Positions 1-9,315 of a stretch of DNA of 64,000 bases are shown one piece after another. The position numbers and the translations under genes are program-made. The notes under the pieces are model-generated. The model did not search any database, was not told where the DNA came from, and saw only the letters and a list, made by a program, of their open reading frames with translations. Every line of letters starts with the position of its first letter. Within the stretch, counting starts at the first letter, position 1. The DNA is from Phycisphaerae bacterium (GTDB taxonomy: Bacteria; Planctomycetota; Phycisphaerae; UBA1845), in the NCBI GenBank assembly GCA_024102815.1, contig JAGFJJ010000069.1, positions 202,950 through 266,949 of the forward strand, given 5' to 3'.

Positions 1-1
1 C

Positions 2-496
2 CGCATTGTCAGCAACGGCGAGCGGCTTTTCGTCTACCCGGGCTTTAAGCTCGTGACCTCCGTCGACGAATCCAAGGCCATCAACCGCATTCGCGGTTCA
101 TGCATCATTCTGGCCGGTTCGGGGATGTGTACCGCCGGCCGCATCAAGCACCACCTGACCCGCAACATCGACCGGCCGGAAAGCGCGATCGTGTTCGTCG
201 GTTACCAGGCCCACGGAACGCTGGGGCGACAGATTCTCGACGGCGCCCACAAGGTGCGCATCCACGGCCGGGAGTTCCCGGTCCGCGCCCGCATTGTTCA
301 GATTCACGGTCTTTCGGGACACGCGGACCAGGGGGAGCTGCTTCGTTGGGTCGGAAACCTGCAAAAACCGCCCCGCAAGGTGTTCGTCACCCACGGAGAG
401 GAGCAAGCCGCGATGACCCTGGCGGAGGAAATCCGCAAGCGCTTCGATTTTGAGACGAACGTGCCGCAATACCGCGACGAAGTGCACCTCGACTGA
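2..496 (+). CDS. Beta-CASP metallo-beta-lactamase-fold RNase, C-terminal part
   Basis: The reading frame is open from base 2, so the gene starts before the window; only its last 164 residues are present. They match the end of bacterial MBL-fold RNA-processing nucleases of the beta-CASP/CPSF type. Visible are the strand with SGMCTAGRI, the His of motif B in HGLSGHADQGELL, and the closing VFVTHGEE with the motif C His followed by the amphipathic end helix. The N-terminal HxHxDH zinc site lies outside the window and cannot be checked. By family knowledge such proteins cleave or trim RNA in the cytoplasm. An in-frame GTG at 53 is internal, because the upstream codons already encode family sequence (YPGFKLVTS). 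The next gene converges, with 8 bases between the stop codons. Confidence 0.85.
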   Translation, partial: RIVSNGERLFVYPGFKLVTSVDESKAINRIRGSCIILAGSGMCTAGRIKHHLTRNIDRPESAIVFVGYQAHGTLGRQILDGAHKVRIHGREFPVRARIVQIHGLSGHADQGELLRWVGNLQKPPRKVFVTHGEEQAAMTLAEEIRKRFDFETNVPQYRDEVHLD

Positions 497-504
497 TGGG
501 ACGG

Positions 505-3500
505 CTACGCGGCGCCCGACGGTGCCAGGGACGTTCCCGCAGTGGATTCGCGCCGCCCGATGCGATCTCCGTGAAGCTCGAGCACGATGCCGGGGTAGCG
601 GGGATGGGATCGGAACCCGAATGGCTCCAGCCAGCTCGCCCGGATGAACTCGGCCGACACCACCTTGACGCCGTCCGCCGCCTGCCGCCGCAGGAACTCC
701 TCGAGCAGGATTTGCCCGATGCCCCGCCCGCGGTTTCGCGGCAGCACGGCGATCTTGTCGAGAATCACGTGTGACGGCGTCCGGCGAATAAACGCCACCC
801 CGCCGACCACGTAGCCCGCCTGGTCGGTGCCCACGAGAAGGCGTTCGCGGGAAGTCAGGCCGCCGCCGATGCCGCTCGCGTAGAAAATGCGATTGAGCGT
901 GTCGACTTCTCGGGAGTTGGCCGCGGGGCGGATTTTCAGGAACCGCCCGATCCGGTCGGTATGGTGCGTTGCCAGTTCGGCGCGGTCCTGTCCGACCTCG
1001 CCGGAGCGCACCAGCTCCGCCCGTGTATCGACTTCGAGGTGCGGATACGTGGCCCGCGTCAGGAAGTACTGTTGATCCTGCGACGGCATGGTCTCCTTCA
1101 GTTCCACGTACAAGCGCCCCAGCACGTCCTTGATGCTCGCGCCGTCGCGCAATCGGACAATCGCCTCGCGAATGGTCCGCTGTCCCTCCGGCGGGGCATT
1201 TCGCAGGACCGTCTCCGCGAAAAGCCACAGGCGCGATCCGGGGAACTTCCGTCGCACCTCTTCGATGCGGTAGTTGTTCTTGATCTCGTGCAACTGCGCC
1301 GCCCGGGCGTGCGTGTTTGCTTCGGGAACCTGCTGTTCCCAGGCGCGATATCGTTCGATCGCGCAATACAGGGCACGCGGCATGTAGCCGTCGCGCCGAA
1401 CGGCTCCAATGTACTTGCGGAGCTCCTCGGCCAGCTCGACGACCTCGCGGTCCGGTTCCACCGTTCTACCCGCCTCGGACAGTGCTTCCTCCAGAAACGA
1501 CAGCCCGTCCCGCATTCCAAGCGCTTCAATCGCCGCTGCAAACAGAATCTCATCCTGCGTGTGCGGGATCAGGGCCGGGAAATGAAAGCGTACGCGGTCC
1601 AGCAGGGCTCGCTTGAGCCGCAGGACCATGTCCAGCGTTCCCTCAAACGGCCGCCAGCCTGCGGCGGATACCACGCGAATGTTCTCATCAAAATCGTTGA
1701 GCGGAACGCTCACATCGCGCGTTACCGTTCCCACGAGCATCCACTGACGTTCGGTGCGCCGATGGAATTCGTAGGCTGCGGTGAGCGCCGCCCAGGAGAG
1801 ATGCCTCCACGAACCCCGCAGGCGCTGCAAGACGTCGCGATCGGGATGGTCGTGCATGTGCCGGGTGAGAGACTCCAGCGGTTCGCCGGGAATGTACTCG
1901 AGCGTGGCCAGTCCGTACTGAGGCCAATATCCCCCGACCTTGGGTGTCAGTGCCGTTTCGCCGGGGCCGCCGGCCGCCACGGTCATCAGGCGCAGATCGG
2001 TCACAAAGGCCTCGGTCGCGGCCGTGCTGTTCACGTAGAGCGTGAAGTCTACCCGTTCCCGGTTCCGCAGCCGCACGCCGACGTGGTAGACGCTGCGTCC
2101 GAAGCGCGTGCCGAGGAGACTGATCCAGACACTACCGGGCGTGAGATCCTCCAAACCGAGTTTGTGCCGTTGATGAAGGAGATGGACGGCTTCGGGAATC
2201 AGGTCGGTGGCCAGCATCGCCGCCGTAATCCGCGCCAACTCGCCCGGATCGATTCCGTCTTCGAAGCGGCACGCATCCGCCCAGGTGAATGTCTCGCCGG
2301 TGTCCGGGTCCACGACCTCCGGTTCCCGTGGCGGCAGCCTGTGGCGCACGCCCTCCACGAGTCGATTGGCGATTCGCTCCGCGTTCTTCGGCAATGGCGG
2401 AGCGAGCTTGGCCAGCATCCACGCCGTCAACTCCCTGCGAACCGGAAGGAAATAATCCGGGTTGCGCTCCGGGATGCGCCCGAGCGCCTCCAAGAGTCCC
2501 TGCGCAAACGATTCCGCTTGTCCATTCCGCGAGTGGGCCACGATGCGTCGGAGCGATGCCAGCGCGGCTGCCAGGCAACTCCATTTCCCACCGTCCACCG
2601 GAAGTGCGGCGATCGTGGCCACCGCCTCTTCGTCGAGAAACGGGCGGAGCGACTCGCAGAACATCGCGGCGGTCCGGCCGAAGTTCTCGACCGGCTGATG
2701 CTCGAACAGCGCTGCGAACGCCCGGCTCCGCACAACTTCCTGGGGATGCATGGCCGCGAGCTGGAGATGGGTTTCGGCCAGTTCCTGGTAGCTCGCCCGA
2801 CCGGCCGTGATGGCGCGCGTCAGATGCTCCACCGCGACCAGCGCGTCATTCGGGTCGGGCGCGGAGAGGAACACGGCCGCGGAGTGGATCGTCATCAGGC
2901 TGGGCGTTGCCGTGCCGGTCGTATCCAATCGCCTCCGCCATTCCTCCACCGGGGAGATCGGCGTCCGCATGCCAACCAGCCGCGCCGGCGTGGAGCGATC
3001 TCCGCGCGACAGCGACCAGAGAAGAATGCTCTCGCCGGCGATGTGGGAAAGTTCGGCATTGCCCACCCAGAGTCTTGGCAGCCGCAGCCAGTCATCCAGA
3101 TCGAATTGATCCCCGTCGATCTCGTAGCAGCAGTTGCCCACCCAGACCCGTCCGACCACGACGGAGTCCCTTCGGACGGTCAACTTCCGGTCGATGGCGC
3201 GAAATGCCAGCCCATCGGGCACGGTCTGAAGCCCGGACTCCGTGCCCCCGAGATGCTGAAGAAATGCAAAGGGCACACGGATGCGGAGCCCGTCGATCTT
3301 TCGCTCAATGGTCGACGACTCGTACATCCGTTCGATGACGTCGCGGAAATTCTCCGCAACCGCCGACCGGCGAAACGAACCCTTGTCGGTCAACTCTCCG
3401 CGCTCGGCCGAGAAATCGCGGTCGATCACGGCGAACTTCACGACGCGTTCGAACGGAGCGAGGAATCGGTTGCAGGTCGCCACGAGGCCGCGGAAGTACT

Positions 3501-5304
3501 CCTCCACCTCGGTCGGCGGCATCTCCGCGAATCTTACCTCCGGATAGCTCATGTTGGGGCGGATGAGGAGCGAGACGTACTCCCGCCCATCGCCGACGGC
3601 AAACACACGCGAGACTTCGGGGAAGTCCGCGAAGAGCGATTCCACGCGCTGGGGCGCGACGGTCCGCCCCTGGGCGTTCTTGTAGATGTCTTTCTTGCGA
3701 TCGACATGGCGGATAAAGCCGACTTCATCCTTCTGGACCACATCGCCGGTGCAGAACCAGCCGTCGCGGAACACGCCCTTGTTGTCTTCGGGATTCGTAT
3801 ATCCCTGGGTGACATAGGGTCCGCGGAGCATGAGCTCTCCATCCTCGCCGAGGCCCAGTTCGATGCCCGGCAGGGCTTTGCCGATGGAATCGTCCCGATA
3901 TTGTCCCGGCGGCGTCATGGTGATGCCCCCGGTCGCTTCGGTCATGCCGTATCCACTGAGAAGATCGACGCCGGCATTCTGGAAGAACCGGAACACGGCG
4001 GGGTCGAGCCGACCGGCGGCGCTGAGCCCCCAGCGCAATCGGCCGCCCGTCAATTGCGCCAGCGCCTTGCGCACTTCGTCGGGATTGTCCGGCGGCTCGT
4101 CATGGGCGACCACGGCCCGCCGAAGGTCGATCCACTTCTTGGGGACGCTGATCATCGCCGTCGGTCGAAATGTCTGCATGTTCCGTATGATGGTTTCCGT
4201 CGAGGCGTCTTCCGCGAACACGTAGGCGGCGGCCAGGTGTACACATCCCAGCATTTCGAGAAACCGGCCGAAGGTGTGATAGAGCGGCAGGTAGCACAGC
4301 AAGACCTCGTGTTCGTCGATTTCGGGAAGCGCCGCCGCCCGGCAATAGCGCTTGCTAACCAGGCTCAATTGAGTGAACTGAATGCCCTTCGGCGCCCCCG
4401 TGGTTCCTGATGTGTACATAGTCGTGGCGACGTCGAGCGCACGGACGCGCTTCGACCGTTCCGTGAGCAGGTCCGCCGGTGTCTCCGCGCCCCGTTCGAT
4501 CAACTCCGCGAGGGTCAGGACGTTGCCCCCGGGGACATGCGGCAGGACATCCAGCGATACGAGCCACTCAATCGACGGCACACGCTGGAGGGCCGCGAAT
4601 GCCTGAGGAACCTGCTGCGCGCCGGAAACCACGACGAGGCGCGCCCCGGATTCCGCGAGGATGTGCTCGACCTGTTCCTGGGTGGCGTTGGCCGGCACAC
4701 TGCAAACGAAGATACCGTTGCCCAGGAACGCGAGGTCGCAGAGCACGCCCTCGATCCGGTTGGGCGTGTACAAAGCCACGCGGGCGTCGTCGCCGAGCAG
4801 CGCCAGCGCGCCGCGAGCGATCCGCTCGGACTCCGCGAGCACCTCCGCCAACGCGTACTCGGCCACCTGATCGCGGCGGGGGACGACAAAGACGTTGCGA
4901 TCGGGATACTGACCCGCGCGTTGGCGCAGCATCGCCCCCACGTGAAAGTCGCTTTTTTCGATGAGCTTGCAGACCAGGTCGATCCAGACACCGCCCGGCC
5001 GACCGGGCTCCGGAGGGTAAGCCGCCGCGCGAACGCGTTTGTCGCGGGCGAGGTCGATGAAGCGATGGACGTTGTCCAGGAACGCGGATCGATCGGCAGC
5101 ATCCGAGGGGACATCCGGCAGTCGTTCCAGAATGGTGGTACCCGCGGCGGTGAGTGCGTCGATATCGATACTTGATCGCACATGGGCCCCAGCCGCCTGC
5201 AATACGGAGCGGGTCGCCGCAGCGATGTCCTTCGGTCCCTTCGCGGCGCGGAGGGTCACCACGGCACCGGGGAGGTCTCCGACGCCTTTTGCCGAGTCAA
5301 TCAT
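505..5304 (-). CDS. Giant adenylate-forming ligase fused to a GNAT acetyltransferase
   Basis: This encodes 1599 residues. The first ~650 form an AMP-binding (acyl-CoA synthetase class) enzyme: phosphate loop YTSGTTGAPKG near residue 295, GYGMTEATGG near 450, DGWFCTGD near 513, the hinge DRKKDIYKN near 535 and the catalytic-lysine motif TDKGSFRR near 640. The last ~130 residues are a GNAT fold with the acetyl-CoA loop RNRGRGIGQ near 1520. The ~800 residues between them match nothing I recognise; they begin with a beta-rich stretch, then become helical. ATG at 5304 was chosen because GGAG lies 6 bases upstream; an ATG at 5319 is possible. Family knowledge predicts ATP-dependent activation of a carboxylic acid, probably a fatty acid. 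Acetylation of a linked substrate is inference. The alpha/beta hydrolase gene lies 84 bases upstream on the same strand, so the two may be co-transcribed. Confidence 0.85.
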   Translation of the reverse strand: MIDSAKGVGDLPGAVVTLRAAKGPKDIAAATRSVLQAAGAHVRSSIDIDALTAAGTTILERLPDVPSDAADRSAFLDNVHRFIDLARDKRVRAAAYPPEPGRPGGVWIDLVCKLIEKSDFHVGAMLRQRAGQYPDRNVFVVPRRDQVAEYALAEVLAESERIARGALALLGDDARVALYTPNRIEGVLCDLAFLGNGIFVCSVPANATQEQVEHILAESGARLVVVSGAQQVPQAFAALQRVPSIEWLVSLDVLPHVPGGNVLTLAELIERGAETPADLLTERSKRVRALDVATTMYTSGTTGAPKGIQFTQLSLVSKRYCRAAALPEIDEHEVLLCYLPLYHTFGRFLEMLGCVHLAAAYVFAEDASTETIIRNMQTFRPTAMISVPKKWIDLRRAVVAHDEPPDNPDEVRKALAQLTGGRLRWGLSAAGRLDPAVFRFFQNAGVDLLSGYGMTEATGGITMTPPGQYRDDSIGKALPGIELGLGEDGELMLRGPYVTQGYTNPEDNKGVFRDGWFCTGDVVQKDEVGFIRHVDRKKDIYKNAQGRTVAPQRVESLFADFPEVSRVFAVGDGREYVSLLIRPNMSYPEVRFAEMPPTEVEEYFRGLVATCNRFLAPFERVVKFAVIDRDFSAERGELTDKGSFRRSAVAENFRDVIERMYESSTIERKIDGLRIRVPFAFLQHLGGTESGLQTVPDGLAFRAIDRKLTVRRDSVVVGRVWVGNCCYEIDGDQFDLDDWLRLPRLWVGNAELSHIAGESILLWSLSRGDRSTPARLVGMRTPISPVEEWRRRLDTTGTATPSLMTIHSAAVFLSAPDPNDALVAVEHLTRAITAGRASYQELAETHLQLAAMHPQEVVRSRAFAALFEHQPVENFGRTAAMFCESLRPFLDEEAVATIAALPVDGGKWSCLAAALASLRRIVAHSRNGQAESFAQGLLEALGRIPERNPDYFLPVRRELTAWMLAKLAPPLPKNAERIANRLVEGVRHRLPPREPEVVDPDTGETFTWADACRFEDGIDPGELARITAAMLATDLIPEAVHLLHQRHKLGLEDLTPGSVWISLLGTRFGRSVYHVGVRLRNRERVDFTLYVNSTAATEAFVTDLRLMTVAAGGPGETALTPKVGGYWPQYGLATLEYIPGEPLESLTRHMHDHPDRDVLQRLRGSWRHLSWAALTAAYEFHRRTERQWMLVGTVTRDVSVPLNDFDENIRVVSAAGWRPFEGTLDMVLRLKRALLDRVRFHFPALIPHTQDEILFAAAIEALGMRDGLSFLEEALSEAGRTVEPDREVVELAEELRKYIGAVRRDGYMPRALYCAIERYRAWEQQVPEANTHARAAQLHEIKNNYRIEEVRRKFPGSRLWLFAETVLRNAPPEGQRTIREAIVRLRDGASIKDVLGRLYVELKETMPSQDQQYFLTRATYPHLEVDTRAELVRSGEVGQDRAELATHHTDRIGRFLKIRPAANSREVDTLNRIFYASGIGGGLTSRERLLVGTDQAGYVVGGVAFIRRTPSHVILDKIAVLPRNRGRGIGQILLEEFLRRQAADGVKVVSAEFIRASWLEPFGFRSHPRYPGIVLELHGDRIGRRESTAGTSLAPSGAA

Positions 5305-5388
5305 CGTGTCTCCTGCCATGCATTTGATTTTCGTCGTCAAACCGCGCGGTCGCAACTTCGATCACGAATCAACGAACTCTGCCACCCG

Positions 5389-6207
5389 CTAGCCGTTCTC
5401 GTGGTTGAGAAAGTCGAGGATCGCCGCATCAAACGCTTCCTGCTGCTCCTCGAATACGCCGTGTCCGGCGCGGGGGATCATATGCAACGTTGCTCCTTTG
5501 ATCCCCTTGGCCAGCTCGCGCACAATCTCGGCCGGCATGAGCTGATCCTTCTCCGCGCCGATGACAAGGGTGCGCGCTCGAATCGCCGAAAGCACCGGAC
5601 GGGTGTCGAAATCCATACACGCCTCGACCGATACCACGAAATCACTCGGATCCTCTGTAACCTTGAGAAACAGTTTTCCCTCGGCGGGCAGGAGCGCCTC
5701 GTAGAATTGCCTCCTTGCGGGGCCGTACGTTCGAGCGACGAGCTCCAGGTAGACCTCGCGCCAACGTCCGTCTCGGGCGAGCTCAACCCAATGCCCGTAC
5801 ACGTCGTCGGAACCGGGCGGCGTGCGGCACCCGCACAGTGCCAGTACCAGCCGGTTGACCCGGTCGGGGTAAGCCGCGGCGAATTCCTGCGCAATGACGC
5901 CGCCCATGGAGATGCCCAGGACGTCGGTCCGGCCGACGGTCTTGTCGATCACCGCGGCGTAGTCACCGGCCATGTCGCGCATGGTCGCCCCGCGAGGAAG
6001 TCCGCGGCGCCGGCCGATCCAATACACGGTGCGGCCTTCGGCGAAGCGAGAGCAGAACCAGGTAATGAAACGCCTTCGGCTGGCCAGTTCCTGGAGGGCG
6101 TCATTGATTCCCGGAAACACGACGAGAGGCGGTCCGGGTTCGCCGACGCGCCCGTACGGAAACGCATCGAGGAACATCCCGAACTCGGCCTGGGGGAGCT
6201 TGGTCAT
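5389..6207 (-). CDS. Alpha/beta-fold hydrolase
   Basis: A 272-residue soluble alpha/beta hydrolase. The nucleophile elbow is GISMGG, about one third into the protein. The acid is probably the Asp in AEKDQLMP, and the catalytic His lies in AGHGVFEEQ near the end, so the Ser-Asp-His triad is intact. The oxyanion region follows VVFPGIND. The length is normal for small-molecule esterases, lactonases and C-C hydrolases of this family; no substrate can be named. It lies just upstream of the ligase/GNAT gene on the same strand, which suggests one transcript and perhaps thioesterase or esterase work on the same acyl group, but this is inference. It is divergent from the kinase gene at 6426. Confidence 0.88.
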   Translation of the reverse strand: MTKLPQAEFGMFLDAFPYGRVGEPGPPLVVFPGINDALQELASRRRFITWFCSRFAEGRTVYWIGRRRGLPRGATMRDMAGDYAAVIDKTVGRTDVLGISMGGVIAQEFAAAYPDRVNRLVLALCGCRTPPGSDDVYGHWVELARDGRWREVYLELVARTYGPARRQFYEALLPAEGKLFLKVTEDPSDFVVSVEACMDFDTRPVLSAIRARTLVIGAEKDQLMPAEIVRELAKGIKGATLHMIPRAGHGVFEEQQEAFDAAILDFLNHENG

Positions 6208-6425
6208 CGCCGAACCAGTTTACGGGACTGTGCGATGCAGGCGAGCCAGGCGGGAAGCAGGGGGGTTGTCCGATTTCGAACGAAATTCTGTCGGGTAAAC
6301 ATGCAAACTCCGCGCAAAGACGGGTATGATTACCAGGCGATCAGGAAGACTCAAATCACTTGGCCTGCAAAGGTTGCAGGTCTGCTGCCGCAGGCGCCAG
6401 CGATCCCGGGCAGGGGAACTTGGGC

Positions 6426-8306
6426 ATGGATCAGGCCGTGACATGCCGTTTGACGGAAGAAGAGCTTTGGAGCGGGCTTGATCGGAACGCGCCGGAGATT
6501 CTCGAGCACGTTGAAAACTGCCCAACCTGCCAGGAACGTGCCGGATCGTTGCGCGCCACGATTGCCGCAGTTGCGTCTGCATCCGAGCCCGAGGTATGTC
6601 CGATTCCGCAGCGCATCGGCCCGTACCTGATCCAGCGCCGACTTGGTCTCGGCGGAATGGGCATTGTCTATGAGGGCGAGCAGGAGAACCCTCGCCGGCT
6701 TGTCGCCGTCAAGGTCGTACGCGGAGGCCACTATGTCGACGACTATCGCGTTCGACTCTTCCAGCGCGAAGTGGAGACGCTTGCGAGGCTCAAGCATCCG
6801 GCCATCGCGGCGATTTACGAGGCAGGTCGGACGGCAGACGGCCAGCACTACTTTGCGATGGAACTCGTCCGGGGGATGCGGCTCAACGACTACGTCCTGG
6901 ATCGCCACGTGCCGCTGCGGCAGCGGCTCGAGTTGTTCATGAAGATCTGCGACGCGATCAACTACGCCCACCAGCGCGGGGTGATTCACCGCGACATCAA
7001 GCCCAGCAACATTCTCGTGGATGCAGAAGGTAATCCGAAGATTCTTGACTTCGGTCTGGCCCGGATCACGGACTCGGAAATGGGCGCGACCACCACCGGA
7101 TCACTCGTCGGCCGGATCATGGGCACCCTGCCCTACATGAGCCCGGAAGAAGCCCGGGGAAATCCCGACGAGATCGACGTCCGCGGTGACGTTTACTCGC
7201 TCGGCGTCATTCTCTACGAGATGCTCACTGGGAGCCTGCCGTACACTGTCAGCCGGCAGGCCATTCCCGAGGCCATTCGCGTCATCTGCGAGGAAGTGCC
7301 ACGGCGTCCCAGCCAGTTCGACCGCAGTCTGCGCGGTGATCTGGAGACGATCATCCTGAAATCGCTGGAGAAGGAGCGGGCCCGCCGCTACCAGAGCCCG
7401 GCCGCGCTCGCCGAGGATGTCGGGCGATTCCTGCGCAACGAGCCGATCCTGGCGCGGCGGACGAGCACGCTTTACCTCACGCGGAAGTTCGTCCAGCGGC
7501 ACAGCATCGTCGTGGCCTTGATCGTCCTGATGATAGCAGCCGGCGCGTTCGTCCAATACATGAGCGAGCGCGTTCAAACGGAAGCCAACAATGCTGCGCT
7601 GGTGAACAGCATGTTCAACGATCTCGCCACGGCCGCCAGTTTTGAGGAGCTGGCACGCGACTCGCGCAGCGTCGGGCAACCGGAAGTACTGGACAGAGCC
7701 GCGGCGCTGGACCGTTCGGCGCGTCTCTACCGTGAGGCTTTGCACACGTACGAGCGAATCGTGGACGAAGGCCCGGAGTCGGTGGCGAACACCGCACGGC
7801 AACGGCTGGGAGGCGTAAAGTTGGGTCTGGGCCAGACGCTCATCGTGCGCGGCGTAACCGCTCAGGCGAACGCTCGCCCGAGCGCCCCGGATTTCGATGA
7901 GGCCAAACGGCTTATCAAGGACGGGCTGGATCTCTACGAAGAGTACAAACTCGCGATCCCGGAAGCCGAGGCCGGCTCTATCATCAGCGCCTTGCGAATG
8001 CTCCGAAGGTTGGAGGAAGCGAACCCGCCAGCCGGTGATATGGCGGAGTTCCGCGACGATGCCGATCTCAATGAAGCCGGGGATTTTGCGGAAGGCCCAC
8101 CGGCGCCGGGCGGCTCGGCTCCCGTGCCGGAAGAGGGCGGCGCTTCCGAGCCAGGCGGTGACGCGGCGGCCAACGACCTGCTGCCTCCGGCCGGAGACCT
8201 CGAACAGGCCTTTAATCTCGGTGAAATCGATGCCATGATACGGCGTGTCGCCTCGCTATCAGGACAAGAGGTGCCCGAACTCCATACCTCGGGCACTTTG
8301 CAGTAA
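6426..8306 (+). CDS. Membrane Ser/Thr protein kinase with anti-sigma-like zinc motif
   Basis: The protein has 626 residues. Residues 28-35 read HVENCPTC (His-x3-Cys-x2-Cys), the zinc-binding pattern of ZAS anti-sigma domains. The kinase domain follows from about residue 66: glycine loop LGLGGMG, Lys in VAVKVV, HRDIKPSN with Asp190, DFG, and SPEE for APE. A single membrane segment lies at about 359-379. Beyond it is a helical, TPR-like region and an acidic Pro/Gly-rich tail. ATG at 6426 is preferred over upstream codons because GGGGAA precedes it and the zinc motif then sits near the N terminus. The ECF sigma gene begins 24 bases downstream. In planctomycetes such kinase/ECF pairs are known; here the kinase probably binds the sigma factor and senses an outside signal. 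The signal is unknown. Confidence 0.9.
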   Translation: MDQAVTCRLTEEELWSGLDRNAPEILEHVENCPTCQERAGSLRATIAAVASASEPEVCPIPQRIGPYLIQRRLGLGGMGIVYEGEQENPRRLVAVKVVRGGHYVDDYRVRLFQREVETLARLKHPAIAAIYEAGRTADGQHYFAMELVRGMRLNDYVLDRHVPLRQRLELFMKICDAINYAHQRGVIHRDIKPSNILVDAEGNPKILDFGLARITDSEMGATTTGSLVGRIMGTLPYMSPEEARGNPDEIDVRGDVYSLGVILYEMLTGSLPYTVSRQAIPEAIRVICEEVPRRPSQFDRSLRGDLETIILKSLEKERARRYQSPAALAEDVGRFLRNEPILARRTSTLYLTRKFVQRHSIVVALIVLMIAAGAFVQYMSERVQTEANNAALVNSMFNDLATAASFEELARDSRSVGQPEVLDRAAALDRSARLYREALHTYERIVDEGPESVANTARQRLGGVKLGLGQTLIVRGVTAQANARPSAPDFDEAKRLIKDGLDLYEEYKLAIPEAEAGSIISALRMLRRLEEANPPAGDMAEFRDDADLNEAGDFAEGPPAPGGSAPVPEEGGASEPGGDAAANDLLPPAGDLEQAFNLGEIDAMIRRVASLSGQEVPELHTSGTLQ

Positions 8307-8330
8307 ACCACCGGGGCAAGGGTTCTGCAC

Positions 8331-8885
8331 ATGACGTCGAGCGAATGGGGAGAAACGGCGGAACTTGTCGAGCAGTTGCGGTCGGGCGGGGCCCAGGCCG
8401 CGCCGATCTTCGATCGGCAATATCGCGAGTCCCTCGTGCGATTCTGCTGGGGCTATCTCGGCGACATTGCCGACGCCGAGGATGCCGTGCAGGAAATCGC
8501 CTTCAAGGTTCTGACGGCTGAGAATATCCCCGATCGTTTTCGGCCCTGGCTCTACCGCGTCGCGCGAAATCACTGCCTCAACCTTCTTCGGGATCGTGCC
8601 CGCCGACGCGATCGTTTTGAGCTTCCCACCGACGCCCGCGTTCGTGCCTCCATGACCGGAAATCTCACGCGTCTTGTGCGGGACGAGGACAAGCGAATCG
8701 TGATCGAGCTGGTTCAGCGGTTGCCGGAAAGCCAGCGCGAAGTCCTCCGCTTGCGCTATGTGGAGGGGCTCTCTCGAGCGGAGATCGCGGAAGTGCTGGA
8801 ACTGTCCGAGTCGGTGGTGAAAAGCAGGCTCTTCGAGGGCCTTCAACGGCTTCGAAACTCTACCGGCAGTGCTCAGGACACTTAG
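8331..8885 (+). CDS. ECF-type RNA polymerase sigma factor
   Basis: The protein has 184 residues. Region 2 contains the FDRQYRESLVRFCWGYLGD helix, then DAEDAVQEIAFKVL and the WLYRVARNHCLNLLRD -10-binding segment. Region 4 is a clear helix-turn-helix: LPESQREVLRLRYVEGLS, then IAEVLELSESVVKSRLFEGLQRL. Both promoter-binding domains are therefore intact, and the length is typical of ECF factors with no C-terminal extension. AAGGG lies about 9 bases before the ATG. The kinase gene ends 24 bases upstream, so the two are almost certainly co-transcribed. Control by phosphorylation or zinc-domain binding from the kinase is inferred from this arrangement. Confidence 0.92.
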   Translation: MTSSEWGETAELVEQLRSGGAQAAPIFDRQYRESLVRFCWGYLGDIADAEDAVQEIAFKVLTAENIPDRFRPWLYRVARNHCLNLLRDRARRRDRFELPTDARVRASMTGNLTRLVRDEDKRIVIELVQRLPESQREVLRLRYVEGLSRAEIAEVLELSESVVKSRLFEGLQRLRNSTGSAQDT

Positions 8886-9315
8886 AGCCACCACCGCTAC
8901 GTTAGGTATCCGCATCCTTACTCTAAATCCTACTTGCTTTGACTTACCTCGGGCCCGCGCAATCCTGGCATTACGACGATCGAATTCCATCGACTTTCGG
9001 GTCCCTCGACTCACCCGAAGAGCCTGAGTGAATCGCTGCCTTGTTCAGGCTCCAGCCGGTCGCGCGGGGCGATATTCTCGCGCCTGCACTCCGCGCAGGC
9101 TCAGTTGGCGCGGGTGATTCATGATGCGGCCGTGCCATTCACCGGACCTGTCCCTTGACGTTGTGGGGCTGCGGGGACGAGGCCGTCCGCCCAAAAAAGC
9201 TGCGCGAAATTCTTGAGTTAATTCGCCCGATTGTTCAAGGCGCGCTCCTCTCGGTCCGATGTACGCGCAGTCTGGGAAAAGTGTTCCCTGTCACGAATTG
9301 GTTCTTGGAGAATTG
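8886..9315. other. 430-base stretch without a convincing gene
   Basis: It lies between the ECF sigma gene and the small basic protein gene. An 8-bp inverted repeat (GAGCCTGA / TCAGGCTC, near 9023-9054) and a 6-bp one (GCCTGC / GCAGGC) around 9081-9100 could form hairpins, but no T-run follows, so these are not clear terminators. A 31-codon reading frame at 9121-9216 encodes an AT-hook-like GRGRPPKK but has no ribosome binding site. The promoter of the 9316 gene should be here; I could not identify it. Given the length, a structured leader or small RNA is possible. Confidence 0.5.

Noticed and set aside
961-4410. Long plus-strand open frame of 1149 codons opposite the ligase gene
   Set aside because: It is the high-GC shadow of the minus-strand ligase/GNAT gene; it has no domain motifs, and the other strand has many.
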